DNA from: Anaerolineae bacterium
Lineage (GTDB): Bacteria; Chloroflexota; Anaerolineae; Promineifilales; Promineifilaceae
Direction of reading: 5' to 3'
Length of the DNA stretch: 64,000 nucleotides
Assembly (NCBI GenBank): GCA_023954475.1
Contig: JAMLHW010000002.1
Coordinates: 62,001-126,000 of the forward strand
Shown here piece after piece: positions 54,792 to 62,886 of this stretch. The stretch's first letter is position 1; each line of letters begins with the position of its first letter. The notes beneath the pieces are model-generated. The model was given only the letters and a program-made list of their open reading frames with translations, was not told the origin of the DNA and did not search any database. The position numbers and the translations under genes are program-made.

Positions 54792-54817
54792 AAAGGCCGT
54801 CCAATAGGGCGGCTTTT
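54792..54817 (+). terminator. Rho-independent terminator after tyrA
   Basis: AAAGGCCGTCC-AATA-GGGCGGCTTTTT: an 11-bp stem with G-T pairs and five T, about 100 bases past the tyrA stop. Confidence 0.8.
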
Positions 54818-54859
54818 TGCATTGCCATATTTACAGAGTACAGGTACGCTTACAAATCG

Positions 54860-54889
54860 TTGCCGATTTGCCCTGCTTGCGGTTAGAAT
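54860..54889 (+). promoter_or_regulatory. Promoter of the Ser/Arg-rich CxxC protein gene
   Basis: TTGCCG (54860-54865), 18-bp spacer, TAGAAT (54884-54889). The ATG follows six bases later, just where transcription should start. Confidence 0.5.
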
Positions 54890-54895
54890 CGCTCT

Positions 54896-55381
54896 ATGAA
54901 CGATTCTTCATCGGAACCAAATACGTCAGCCGAAAATTCACCCACACAACGGTCGAAAGGGAGGTCGCGACAATCTAAGCGACGATCCCGTCGTCGTCGC
55001 TCTAAGTCAAGCTCATCATCTTCCTCATCACCGGTAAGTCCGGCACAGGCTATTCCCGTAGCAGCCGGAGATATCATCGCTGCCTTTGTGGCATGTGGGC
55101 GCTGTAGTTTTTTCATGTCGGGGTATCGCGCCATGCGTGGTAACGAGGGTTTTATAGCCGATGCAGTTCAAGCCAGTGACAATTGGTTGGCAATGGTGTG
55201 GCAACCGGCGCTGATTCCGTTGATTGAAAAATCATATGGCATGTCGTTTAGGGACGGGATGCTTCAGATGGAGCACATGTGTCATGAATGTGGCCGCGTC
55301 GTTGTCTATCGTCTGGCAACAGATGAGGATGCGGACAGTAGTCAGCCGATTGTGCGTGTGCAAATTATGCCGGGCGATTAG
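54896..55381 (+). CDS. Ser/Arg-rich protein with two CxxC pairs (zinc-ribbon-like)
   Basis: A 161-residue protein I do not recognise. Residues 19-47 are almost only Arg, Lys and Ser, ending in a run of eight or more Ser, like eukaryotic RS domains and probably disordered and nucleic-acid binding. The folded part (about 52-161) carries Cys67-x2-Cys70 and Cys129-x2-Cys132, which could hold one zinc ion, and a conserved-looking WQPALIPLIEKSYGM helix. No Shine-Dalgarno; a TAGAAT box six bases before the ATG suggests a leaderless mRNA. Its end overlaps the convergent SRPBCC gene by 17 bases. Confidence 0.65.
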   Translation: MNDSSSEPNTSAENSPTQRSKGRSRQSKRRSRRRRSKSSSSSSSSPVSPAQAIPVAAGDIIAAFVACGRCSFFMSGYRAMRGNEGFIADAVQASDNWLAMVWQPALIPLIEKSYGMSFRDGMLQMEHMCHECGRVVVYRLATDEDADSSQPIVRVQIMPGD

Positions 55382-55853
55382 ATGTTCTGCGACGGGTTAA
55401 TTCTTGTTCTAAACTGATCTCTCCCTGACGCATGGCCCATTTGTGGTTGGCAGAGAAGATCGGTTTCATAACGAAGGAAAGACGGCGCAGCAAGGGTTTT
55501 TCGGCCGAAATGCGCCAGTCATACGCAATGTCAACCCAGTCGCCATCCTGCTTAAACGTCCAGACGCCGCGCCCGACAAAATCACCCCACGCTTCCAGCG
55601 CAAAGCCGTGTGGCGCATTGTTCTCGGTGACGCGGAATTGCCAGCGTAGCGTGTATGGCAGCCACCCTTTTGTGTGCAGATCGACAACCTTGCCGACGCC
55701 GCTTTCGTCACCCGGTTCCAATTCGTTTACTTCGAGGTACACGGACGGCCACCAGCGTGCGAGGTCTGGTGCATTGCCGAGAATTTCGCTGATTTCCTCG
55801 CAACTGCTTTGCATGCGCCAATGGGTTACAAATTGGTACTCATGACTGCTCAT
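55365..55853 (-). CDS. SRPBCC/polyketide-cyclase-like protein
   Basis: A 162-residue START-like (SRPBCC) fold with a large ligand pocket. HEYQFVTHWRMQSSCEEI opens the first strand and helix, WWPSVYLEVNELEPG and DWVDIAYDWRI are typical strands, and a long C-terminal helix ends it. Ligand unknown. GAGGAC precedes the ATG. It lies 35 bases after the RNA methyltransferase gene and may share its message. Confidence 0.82.
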   Translation of the reverse strand: MSSHEYQFVTHWRMQSSCEEISEILGNAPDLARWWPSVYLEVNELEPGDESGVGKVVDLHTKGWLPYTLRWQFRVTENNAPHGFALEAWGDFVGRGVWTFKQDGDWVDIAYDWRISAEKPLLRRLSFVMKPIFSANHKWAMRQGEISLEQELTRRRTSNRPA

Positions 55854-55888
55854 GGTTCGTCCTCATCTTAACCAGCCAGGAAGCAGGG

Positions 55889-56644
55889 TTAGTTGGCAAA
55901 ACGGCGTTGCCGCGCCGCTTCAAACAGGATAATGGCACCGGCCATTGCTGCGTTGAGTGATTCAGTAGCGCCGGCCATTGGAATTGAAACAGAGTCTGTC
56001 ATAAGCGCTTCGGCCGATTTTCCCACACCATGCGCCTCATTGCCCACGATTAGCGCCGACGGTTGCCGCCAATCGACTGCTGTGTAGGCTTGCACGCCGT
56101 CTGCCGCCGCTGACCAGACAGCCAGATTCTCCGTCACTTCAGCAATGTGCCGCCAGTTGAGGCTTGCGACCGGCAAACGCAATTGTGCTCCCATACCGCC
56201 GCGCACTACTTTTGGGTTAAATGCATCGACGCAGCCGGGTGTGAGGATCACGCCGTCCACACCGGCCGCAGCTGCTGTGCGCAGCAGCGTGCCCAGATTG
56301 CCTGGCGTTGTAATGCGGTCCAGAATCAGGAGTAGCGTTGGTTGTGGCGGAAGTGCCAGACGCGGCATCGGTACCACCGCGAGGATGCCGGGCGGTGTTT
56401 CAACATCGCTCATATGCGTCATGACGGCGTCGGATGCGAACAAAGGAGAAATTCGGCCGACCAGCGCTTTATAATTCCATGACTCGGCAACAAATAATTC
56501 GGTCGGCTCCATTCCCGCATCCAGCACATCAGCGACCCAGCGGTCACCTTCAACGACAAAAGCACCTTCACGCTCGCGGAAGCGCCTATCAGCTTGCAGC
56601 CGCCTCACATATTTGACTCTGCTATTCGTCGTACTGGTGATCAT
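55889..56644 (-). CDS. SpoU/TrmH-family RNA 2'-O-methyltransferase
   Basis: A 251-residue RNA ribose methyltransferase. An N-terminal substrate-binding domain (NSRVKYVRRLQADRRFRER; AFVVEGDRWVADVL) precedes the knotted SPOUT domain with motif 1 DRITTPGNLGTLLRTA, motif 2 ALIVGNEAHGV and motif 3 SIPMAGATESLNAAMAGAI. Target base is unknown; rRNA (RlmB/TsnR-like) is more likely than tRNA given the N-terminal domain. Confidence 0.92.
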   Translation of the reverse strand: MITSTTNSRVKYVRRLQADRRFREREGAFVVEGDRWVADVLDAGMEPTELFVAESWNYKALVGRISPLFASDAVMTHMSDVETPPGILAVVPMPRLALPPQPTLLLILDRITTPGNLGTLLRTAAAAGVDGVILTPGCVDAFNPKVVRGGMGAQLRLPVASLNWRHIAEVTENLAVWSAAADGVQAYTAVDWRQPSALIVGNEAHGVGKSAEALMTDSVSIPMAGATESLNAAMAGAIILFEAARQRRFAN

Positions 56645-56775
56645 CTCGCGTTTCCCGACGTCTCATGCCACAGCTGCCATGCATCAAATCAATTGTCAGT
56701 GCCGTGTTATAATCGCGGCGTTTGCATCTTGCGGCCACTTTCCGTGTTATAAACGGATAAGTGAGGTCAATTCGA

Positions 56776-57612
56776 ATGAATAAACTCAAAGCATATTATA
56801 GACTGGCACGCCCGTTTAATGCACTCTCCGGCGCGTTGGCTGTTTTTCTCGGTGGCTACGTCGCTGGAACCGGCGCCTGGGATAAGGTGGCGCTGGCAGC
56901 CGTCGTGACGCTGTTGGTGACGGCTTCTTCCAATGCTTTTAATGATTACCTCGATGTAGAAATTGACCGCATCAACCAGCCACAACGAGTTTTGCCGTCA
57001 GGTCAATTGACGCTGCGCAATGCTCTGTGGTTTTCAATTGTGACAGCGCTGCTCTCGATTGTCGTTGCGGCATTTATCAATCTGCCGTCTTTTGTCATTG
57101 CCATTCTGGCAAATGGATTGCTTTACATTTATTCCTGGAAGCTAAAGAGCACGGTTCTGGTGGGTAACTTGATAGTGGCTATGATGTCAGCTTTGAGTGT
57201 GGTAATGGGGGGCGTTGCGGCCGGTAATGCACAGCCGACGCTTGTTCTGGCTTTGGTTGTGTTTGTCACGATACTGGCGCGTGAAATTCTGAAGACAATG
57301 GCGGATTATGACGGCGACCTGAAAGAGCATGTGCGTACAGTGGCAACGGTGTGGGGCAAACGTGCCGCCGGCATATTGTTCCAGTTAATCGCTGCGCTGG
57401 TCATTGTCGTTGTGCTACTGCCGTATTTTCTCGGCCGATATAATCCGATTTATGTCGTTATCGTCGCCTTGGGTATCTATCCGGTCATTGTTTACGCGCT
57501 GATCAAGGTTCGGCCAAACACGCCCGGCCCACAGTTGGAACGCTTAAGCCAAATCCTCAAGTATGATTTCCTCATCTGGTTTGTCGCTGTCATCCTCGGT
57601 GTGACACCTTGA
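56776..57612 (+). CDS. UbiA-family prenyltransferase
   Basis: A 278-residue membrane enzyme with about eight helices. Asp-rich motif 1 is NAFNDYLDVEIDRINQP (NDxxDxxxD) and motif 2 is DYDGDLKEH; both bind the prenyl diphosphate through Mg. The NxPxR-x-LPSG following motif 1 and the overall form resemble digeranylgeranylglyceryl-phosphate synthase and related geranylgeranyl transferases as much as quinone enzymes. The acceptor is therefore open: a quinone ring, chlorophyll-type or a glycerol lipid. GTGAGGT precedes the ATG at 56776; a TATAAT lies at 56708-56713. Confidence 0.85.
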   Translation: MNKLKAYYRLARPFNALSGALAVFLGGYVAGTGAWDKVALAAVVTLLVTASSNAFNDYLDVEIDRINQPQRVLPSGQLTLRNALWFSIVTALLSIVVAAFINLPSFVIAILANGLLYIYSWKLKSTVLVGNLIVAMMSALSVVMGGVAAGNAQPTLVLALVVFVTILAREILKTMADYDGDLKEHVRTVATVWGKRAAGILFQLIAALVIVVVLLPYFLGRYNPIYVVIVALGIYPVIVYALIKVRPNTPGPQLERLSQILKYDFLIWFVAVILGVTP

Positions 57613-57644
57613 TAAGCCTTCAGTCGCCTTGTACATAACGTCAT

Positions 57645-57658
57645 AATGTTATAACATT
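57645..57658. promoter_or_regulatory. Palindrome AATGTTATAACATT upstream of the monooxygenase gene
   Basis: A perfect 14-bp palindrome, 29 bases ahead of the start codon and overlapping a TATAAC -10-like box. It is the right size and place for an operator of a dimeric repressor. No regulator gene is adjacent. Confidence 0.4.
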
Positions 57659-57686
57659 TCGCACAATTACCGTGTGAGGAAAGCAT

Positions 57687-58862
57687 ATGTGCAATCGGCC
57701 GATACTTATCGTCGGCGCCGGTCCGGTCGGCTTGTCATTGGCAACGGCATTGATTCGGCGCGGGCTCGATGTCATCATCTTTGAAGCCGACGCCGACCTC
57801 AACGACGAAATTCGCGCCAGCACGTTTCATCCGGCCACGTTGGAAATGTTTGCCGAGTGGGGTGTCATCGACACGGTACTCGCCAGTGGACACATTGTCG
57901 AGCGATTGCAATACTGGGAACGCGTCACAAAGACATTGCTCGCCGAGTTCAGTTACAGTCTCATCACCGCTGATACACCGTTTCCATTTCGTCTGCAATG
58001 TCCGCAGCATGTGCTGACACGCGTGCTCGAGCCGGTCGTCGCTTCGGCCGAATGTGGAACCGTGCAGATGGCACATCGTTTTGTCAGCTATGATGATTGT
58101 GGCGATCACGTCGTCGCCCACTTCGCGACACCGGAGGGTATGCGCTCCGTTGCGGGATCGTACTTGTGTGGCGCTGATGGAGCCGGCAGCACTGTCCGTA
58201 AAGCGCTGGGCCTTTCGTTTGACGGCATGACTTACGAAGATCGCTTTTTGTTGATCGGCACCGACATCGATTTCACCCGCATTTTTCCGCAAGCCGGACC
58301 CGTAATGTACATATTTGACCCGCAAGAATGGGTCATCATTCTCAATTTGCCTGACGTGGTGCGCGTTGTGTTTCGGTTGACTGAAGAGGAATCGGCCGAA
58401 ATCGAAATGCAGCCCGCCGCCGTGCGCAGCCGACTGCGGCGCCTCATCGGAGATATGCCGTTCACAATCAAAATGACATCTGTCTATCGGGTGCACCAGC
58501 GCGTCGCTGAGTCGTTTCGCGTCGGTCGTGTCATGTTACTCGGTGATGCCGCGCACATCAACAATCCGTCGGGTGGCATGGGCATGAACAGTGGTATCCA
58601 TGACGCTTACAGCCTGGCGGAAAAGCTGGCAGCGGTTTTGGCCGGTGGCGATGATACATTGCTCGATGCGTACAGTGCCGAACGACGGCGTGTGGCGCTC
58701 GATCTCGTGCAGGCTTACACAGACCGCAGCTATCGCGATCTGGCATCGGCCGAAACCGGTTACCGTCAACGCCGCAACGATACTTATCGGCAAATGGCGG
58801 CTGATCCTGCCACAGCGCGTGCCTTTCTGCTGCGCGCTTCCATGTTGGCTCACCGCATTTAG
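57687..58862 (+). CDS. FAD-dependent aromatic-ring monooxygenase (PHBH family)
   Basis: A 391-residue class A flavoprotein hydroxylase. FAD motif GAGPVGLSLATAL at 9-21, the second FAD/NADPH motif near YLCGADGAGSTVRKALG (the DG fingerprint), and the GD motif LLGDAAHINNPSGGMGMNSGIHDA near 287-310. Such enzymes add oxygen to phenolic rings with NAD(P)H. The aldehyde dehydrogenase following 57 bases later suggests breakdown of an aromatic aldehyde or a similar compound. GAGGAAAG upstream of the ATG. Several iterated palindromes, one at codons 3-5. Confidence 0.88.
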   Translation: MCNRPILIVGAGPVGLSLATALIRRGLDVIIFEADADLNDEIRASTFHPATLEMFAEWGVIDTVLASGHIVERLQYWERVTKTLLAEFSYSLITADTPFPFRLQCPQHVLTRVLEPVVASAECGTVQMAHRFVSYDDCGDHVVAHFATPEGMRSVAGSYLCGADGAGSTVRKALGLSFDGMTYEDRFLLIGTDIDFTRIFPQAGPVMYIFDPQEWVIILNLPDVVRVVFRLTEEESAEIEMQPAAVRSRLRRLIGDMPFTIKMTSVYRVHQRVAESFRVGRVMLLGDAAHINNPSGGMGMNSGIHDAYSLAEKLAAVLAGGDDTLLDAYSAERRRVALDLVQAYTDRSYRDLASAETGYRQRRNDTYRQMAADPATARAFLLRASMLAHRI

Positions 58863-58919
58863 CGCGAATGTAAAGTTGAGCATTTCAGAAAACCCGGATT
58901 CTGCGAACCGAGAGGTACT

Positions 58920-60353
58920 ATGGATACGTACGGACATTTCATCAATGGCCGCGAGCAGGCAGCGCTTTCGGCGGCAACATTCCCCGTTCTCAATCCATCT
59001 GACGGCTGTGTAGTCGGTTATGCGGCGCGAGGCGATGCCGACGACGTACAGGCGGTCATCGCTGCAGCACGTGCGGCGTTTCCCGTCTGGTCTGGTTTGC
59101 CGGTCGCTGAACGTGAGCGCCTGCTGCTCTGTGCCGCCGACTTGCTCGAAGAATCGGCCGATCAACTGCTCGACCTGATCATCGATGAGAGCGGCTCGAC
59201 GATGCGCAAGGCGCAATTTGAAGTGAATTATGGGGCGAATTTGTTGCGTGCCGCCGCCGGAGAAGCACGGCGCCTTTATGGTGACACGTTTCCCAACGAC
59301 AAGCCGCACCGTCTTTCGCTGGTGATCCGCGAGCCGCTGGGCGTCGTCGCTGCCATTTCACCGTTCAACGCACCGCTCGTGCTGTTGATCAAAATGATTG
59401 CGTTTGCCCTGGCCGCCGGCAATACGGTTATCGCCAAGCCTTCTGAAGAAACGCCGCTTATCGCTGTCGCATTGGCACGTATTCTGCACGCCGCCGGATT
59501 GCCGGAGGGCACTTTTAATGTCGTTACCGGCTACGGCGTTGAGTGCGGTGCCGCATTGGTCGATAATCCTGACATCGACGCGATTGCCTTTACCGGTTCG
59601 ACGCAGACGGGCATGCGCATCGCGCAGACGGCGATCACGCATATGCACCGCATGCAGATGGAGTTGGGTGGCAATAACCCGCTGTTGGTCTTGAATGATG
59701 TCGATGTGGTGCAATCGGCCGAAATTGCGGCAGACGGGGCGTTTTTTCACGGCGGACAAATTTGCATGTCCGGTGCGCGTATCATCGTTGAAGCACCGCT
59801 GGCACGGCCCTTTGCCGAAGCATTGGCGCGCAAGGCCGACAGTCTCTACCTCGGCGATTTGCGTGACGACCGCACCGCTTACGGCCCATTGATTAACCAA
59901 GCATCTCTGGATAAAGTCGCTGCCCATGTGGCGGAAGCTGTAGCAACCGGTGCAGAACTCCTGGCCGGTGGCAGCATTTACGCCGGTTTGACATATCGGC
60001 CGACTGTGTTGTGGGAGCCAAATCGCCGCAGCACCGTATGGTGTAGTGAAACCTTCGGGCCGGTCGCCACCGTCGTCGCTGCCCGTGACCTGGACGATGC
60101 CATCGCCATCGCCAACGCCAGCAATTACGGCCTCAGCGCCGGTGTTCTGACTAATGACATGCGTCGTGGTCTGACTGCGGCACGGCGCATCAAATGCGGC
60201 GCCGTCCACGTCGGTATGCATTCATTTCAAAGTGATGCGCTGGCTCCGGTCGGCGGCATGGGCATGTCCGGCTTCGGCCGATCAGGTGGCAAATACAGCG
60301 TTGAGCATTTTACCGAATTGAAATGGATCAGCATTGAGTTGGAAAAAAGTTGA
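58920..60353 (+). CDS. NAD(P)-dependent aldehyde dehydrogenase (vanillin/benzaldehyde type)
   Basis: A 477-residue enzyme. Catalytic Cys282 is in GGQICMSGARI and the general base Glu248 in MELGGNNPLLVL; the NAD motif FTGSTQTGMRI lies between. The GQICMS loop and SPFNAPLVLLIKMIAFALAAGNT are closest in look to vanillin, benzaldehyde and salicylaldehyde dehydrogenases. GAGAGGT precedes the ATG. Together with the monooxygenase gene it makes a two-gene aromatic-compound operon. Confidence 0.92.
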   Translation: MDTYGHFINGREQAALSAATFPVLNPSDGCVVGYAARGDADDVQAVIAAARAAFPVWSGLPVAERERLLLCAADLLEESADQLLDLIIDESGSTMRKAQFEVNYGANLLRAAAGEARRLYGDTFPNDKPHRLSLVIREPLGVVAAISPFNAPLVLLIKMIAFALAAGNTVIAKPSEETPLIAVALARILHAAGLPEGTFNVVTGYGVECGAALVDNPDIDAIAFTGSTQTGMRIAQTAITHMHRMQMELGGNNPLLVLNDVDVVQSAEIAADGAFFHGGQICMSGARIIVEAPLARPFAEALARKADSLYLGDLRDDRTAYGPLINQASLDKVAAHVAEAVATGAELLAGGSIYAGLTYRPTVLWEPNRRSTVWCSETFGPVATVVAARDLDDAIAIANASNYGLSAGVLTNDMRRGLTAARRIKCGAVHVGMHSFQSDALAPVGGMGMSGFGRSGGKYSVEHFTELKWISIELEKS

Positions 60354-60382
60354 TCCTAAAGGCTGAAAGCTAACACGTTCCC

Positions 60383-62689
60383 TCACGCCATCCAGCAGCG
60401 CAGCAGGCGTTCGCCTGGTTGCAGGGCAGCGACGTTTTCTTCGGCCGAACTGAACGACAGCGGCAGCAAGCTCAATTCGATCAGTCGGCCCGTCGAAGTC
60501 AGCGCATGTGGCATGCCGTCGCCGCCAAGTGGCAGCACGCCGCAAATGTCACCGTTGCGCACGAGCACACGACCGACGCCGGGTTTGGCAGGAAAGGGTG
60601 TGTCGGCAACAGTCAACGCGACTGCCGTTCCCGACCGACGAATGGCAGCCACTTTCTCGACCGAATCAGCCACAATGTTATACACCGATTCCGCCTGTTT
60701 GAGCTTGATACCCATACTGCCGCGTGTGCTGATTTGGTTTACCTCGATCCGGGTCACGCGACCCGATTCTGTCACGAGTAGAACAGTGCTATCTGCCTTG
60801 ACTCCGATTAGATCGGACGGCGGGTCGGCTTGACCGCGCAGTGTCAATTGCCAGCTTCCCATGTCGAGCAGCGGTTTTTCAAAGTGGGCGCGTTTGAAGG
60901 TGCGCACATTGCCCCAGCGCGTGGTCAGAAGCAGCCAATGTGATCGGCCGAAGCGGTTCCAGCGAGCGACAAATGTGTATTCTTCGCCCAAATCGCGGCG
61001 AATTCTAAAGAGCGGCATGGCTTTGTCGCGGTCTTGTGTCGCATTGACGATGTCGGCGACATTGGCGAGGATGAAGCGGCTCAGCGACGTGCCTAGGAGA
61101 ATTTTGGCTGACGCGACAGTGAAAACGCCGCGCAGTGCAACGGGTCTGTCGCCGCCTTCCAGCGCTACCGTTAGCTTACCGGTTTGCCACGGCGTGCCGT
61201 AAAAACGGCCGTCGTTGTGAATGCTGACAATCGCCTGTCCAAATGTCGGCTGTTCCTCCAAAATCGGGCTGAAATCAGCTTCTTGGGTGCGCACTTCGGC
61301 GATCAGGCGGCTGCGTTCTGCCGGCAAATGGCGCTCTTCCAGGTCGTCTAGATCATGTGCGTAGATGCCGAGTCCCTGCACGACGCCGGTCATCATTTTG
61401 GCGTCCTGACTGACTTCGGCAGCATCTGCAAATTTGTCACGGAGCATCCGGCGAAAGACGGGAATTTGAGCTGAGCCACCGGTTGCGACGACGAATTCTA
61501 TATCGGCCGAATTGATGCCAGCCCGTGCCACAACCGCGTCGATGGCTTTTTCAATCGTGCTGCGCTCGGTGCTGATCATCATCTCGAACTGTAGGCGCGT
61601 CAGTGGCTCTTCAATGTCAATGTCTGTTTCGTGGAAGCGGATCACGGTCTCGTTCTGCTGTGATAGTGCAATTTTGGCGCGTTCCACTTCACGCAGCAGA
61701 CTGTAGTAATAATTGCGCATGACCAGCGCGTGCAAGGCGCGAAATGCGTCAGGATCACTGCTAAAACCGGGACGAGCCGCGTCTTCAATCAGTTTAATCG
61801 TATCCGTACGCTTCATTTCCTCTGTCGTTTGCCAGTCAAGCAGCGACTCCCATACATGTTCGGGCACGGGATGACCATTGCTCAGTGTGGCACCTCGGCC
61901 GAAATGGGGTAGCAGATGTTGCATCAAGCGTCGGTCGAAATTGTCACCGCCGATAAGCACACCTTCCGTTGCGAGGATACGCGGTTCGCCATCACCACCT
62001 AATTCAGCCACGGTGAGGTCAAGCGTTCCACCACCAAAGTCAAAAATAAACGTCATTTTGCGTGTAGCAAATTCACGATGATAGGCGTAAGCCGCCGCAA
62101 TGGGTTCGGGAAGGAAAGAAACGTCGACAATGCCGACTCGTTTGGCGGCAGCGGTAATGGTTGCTTCGGCTGCTACGTTGATCGCCGGGTCGTCGGAAAA
62201 TTTGACCGGTCGGCCGATGACGGCTTGCGTTACCGAGCGTCCGGTTTGCGCTTCGACTTGCGTGACCATGTGCTGTAACAAAATGGCGATTAACTGATCG
62301 ACGGTGTAATCTCGGCCGAATAAGCTCGTGCCGCTGTACTCTTTGCTGCGCAGTACCGTCTTGATCGAGCGCAGTAAACGTCCCGGCGACAACACGTCGA
62401 TCATGACAATCACCAGTTGCTTGATGATCTTGACATCGCTGCCGCCACCAACGGTCAGCTCGATTTCGCCGACTGTCTTGGGCATGAACCGAGACTGGCG
62501 ATTGGTGTTGCGTTCCAGGTAAATGTCGCGGGCGTGGGTTCCTGCATATTCTTCGAAATCTTTGGTAATGTAAATCAAGGATGGCAGCAGGTCGGGCAGT
62601 TCGGTATCTAGCTTGAAGGTGTGGACGGTCTTGCCATCAGAGAGCGAGATGGCGGAGTTGGTCGTGCCAAAGTCGATTCCCAGTCGCAT
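60383..62689 (-). CDS. Hsp70-like ATPase with a GyrA C-terminal-like beta-pinwheel tail
   Basis: A 768-residue protein. Residues 1-445 are an actin/Hsp70 ATPase of the YegD kind: LGIDFGTTNSAI at 3-14, FDFGGGTLDLTV at 216-227 and VVATGGSAQIP at 400-410. There is no DnaK substrate-binding domain. Residues about 490-545 are a beta region. From about 560 to 765 the chain reads like repeated blades of the gyrase A C-terminal domain: HWLLLTTRWGNVRTF, TVLLVTESGRVTRIEVNQI with STRGSMGIKL, and GRVLVRNGDICGVLPL. The GyrA-box (QRGGKG-like) is only loosely present. GyrA tails wrap DNA; so this might bind DNA or just use the fold for protein contact. GAGGTACC precedes the ATG. Confidence 0.75.
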   Translation of the reverse strand: MRLGIDFGTTNSAISLSDGKTVHTFKLDTELPDLLPSLIYITKDFEEYAGTHARDIYLERNTNRQSRFMPKTVGEIELTVGGGSDVKIIKQLVIVMIDVLSPGRLLRSIKTVLRSKEYSGTSLFGRDYTVDQLIAILLQHMVTQVEAQTGRSVTQAVIGRPVKFSDDPAINVAAEATITAAAKRVGIVDVSFLPEPIAAAYAYHREFATRKMTFIFDFGGGTLDLTVAELGGDGEPRILATEGVLIGGDNFDRRLMQHLLPHFGRGATLSNGHPVPEHVWESLLDWQTTEEMKRTDTIKLIEDAARPGFSSDPDAFRALHALVMRNYYYSLLREVERAKIALSQQNETVIRFHETDIDIEEPLTRLQFEMMISTERSTIEKAIDAVVARAGINSADIEFVVATGGSAQIPVFRRMLRDKFADAAEVSQDAKMMTGVVQGLGIYAHDLDDLEERHLPAERSRLIAEVRTQEADFSPILEEQPTFGQAIVSIHNDGRFYGTPWQTGKLTVALEGGDRPVALRGVFTVASAKILLGTSLSRFILANVADIVNATQDRDKAMPLFRIRRDLGEEYTFVARWNRFGRSHWLLLTTRWGNVRTFKRAHFEKPLLDMGSWQLTLRGQADPPSDLIGVKADSTVLLVTESGRVTRIEVNQISTRGSMGIKLKQAESVYNIVADSVEKVAAIRRSGTAVALTVADTPFPAKPGVGRVLVRNGDICGVLPLGGDGMPHALTSTGRLIELSLLPLSFSSAEENVAALQPGERLLRCWMA

Positions 62690-62847
62690 TGGTACCTCGT
62701 GGATTCATGTTTGTGAAATGGATGACGGCAAACGCAAAACGCGCGGCGGCGTTGGCGCAATTCATCATTATAGCGGAAACGACGGTTATTTGGCGAATTT
62801 GGGCCGGAAAAGGCAATTCAGGATTGCGTTAGTGCTTTCAGTGGCGC

Positions 62848-62877
62848 GAAACCGGGTTGATTGAACAACCCGGTTTC
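62848..62877. terminator. Hairpin between dnaE end and the Hsp70-like gene
   Basis: GAAACCGGGTTG (62848-62859), loop ATTGAA, CAACCCGGTTTC (62866-62877): a perfect 12-bp stem ten bases past the dnaE stop. It has no T tract on the minus strand (GCGCC follows), so it may protect a 3' end or be a dispersed repeat rather than a true terminator. Its core recurs at 40421-40458. Confidence 0.55.
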
Positions 62878-62886
62878 TGGAAGTGA

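Noticed and set aside
54771-54899. Short frame MADWLPNKG... of 42 codons after tyrA
   Set aside because: It runs through the terminator at 54792-54817 and the promoter of the next gene, with no ribosome site.
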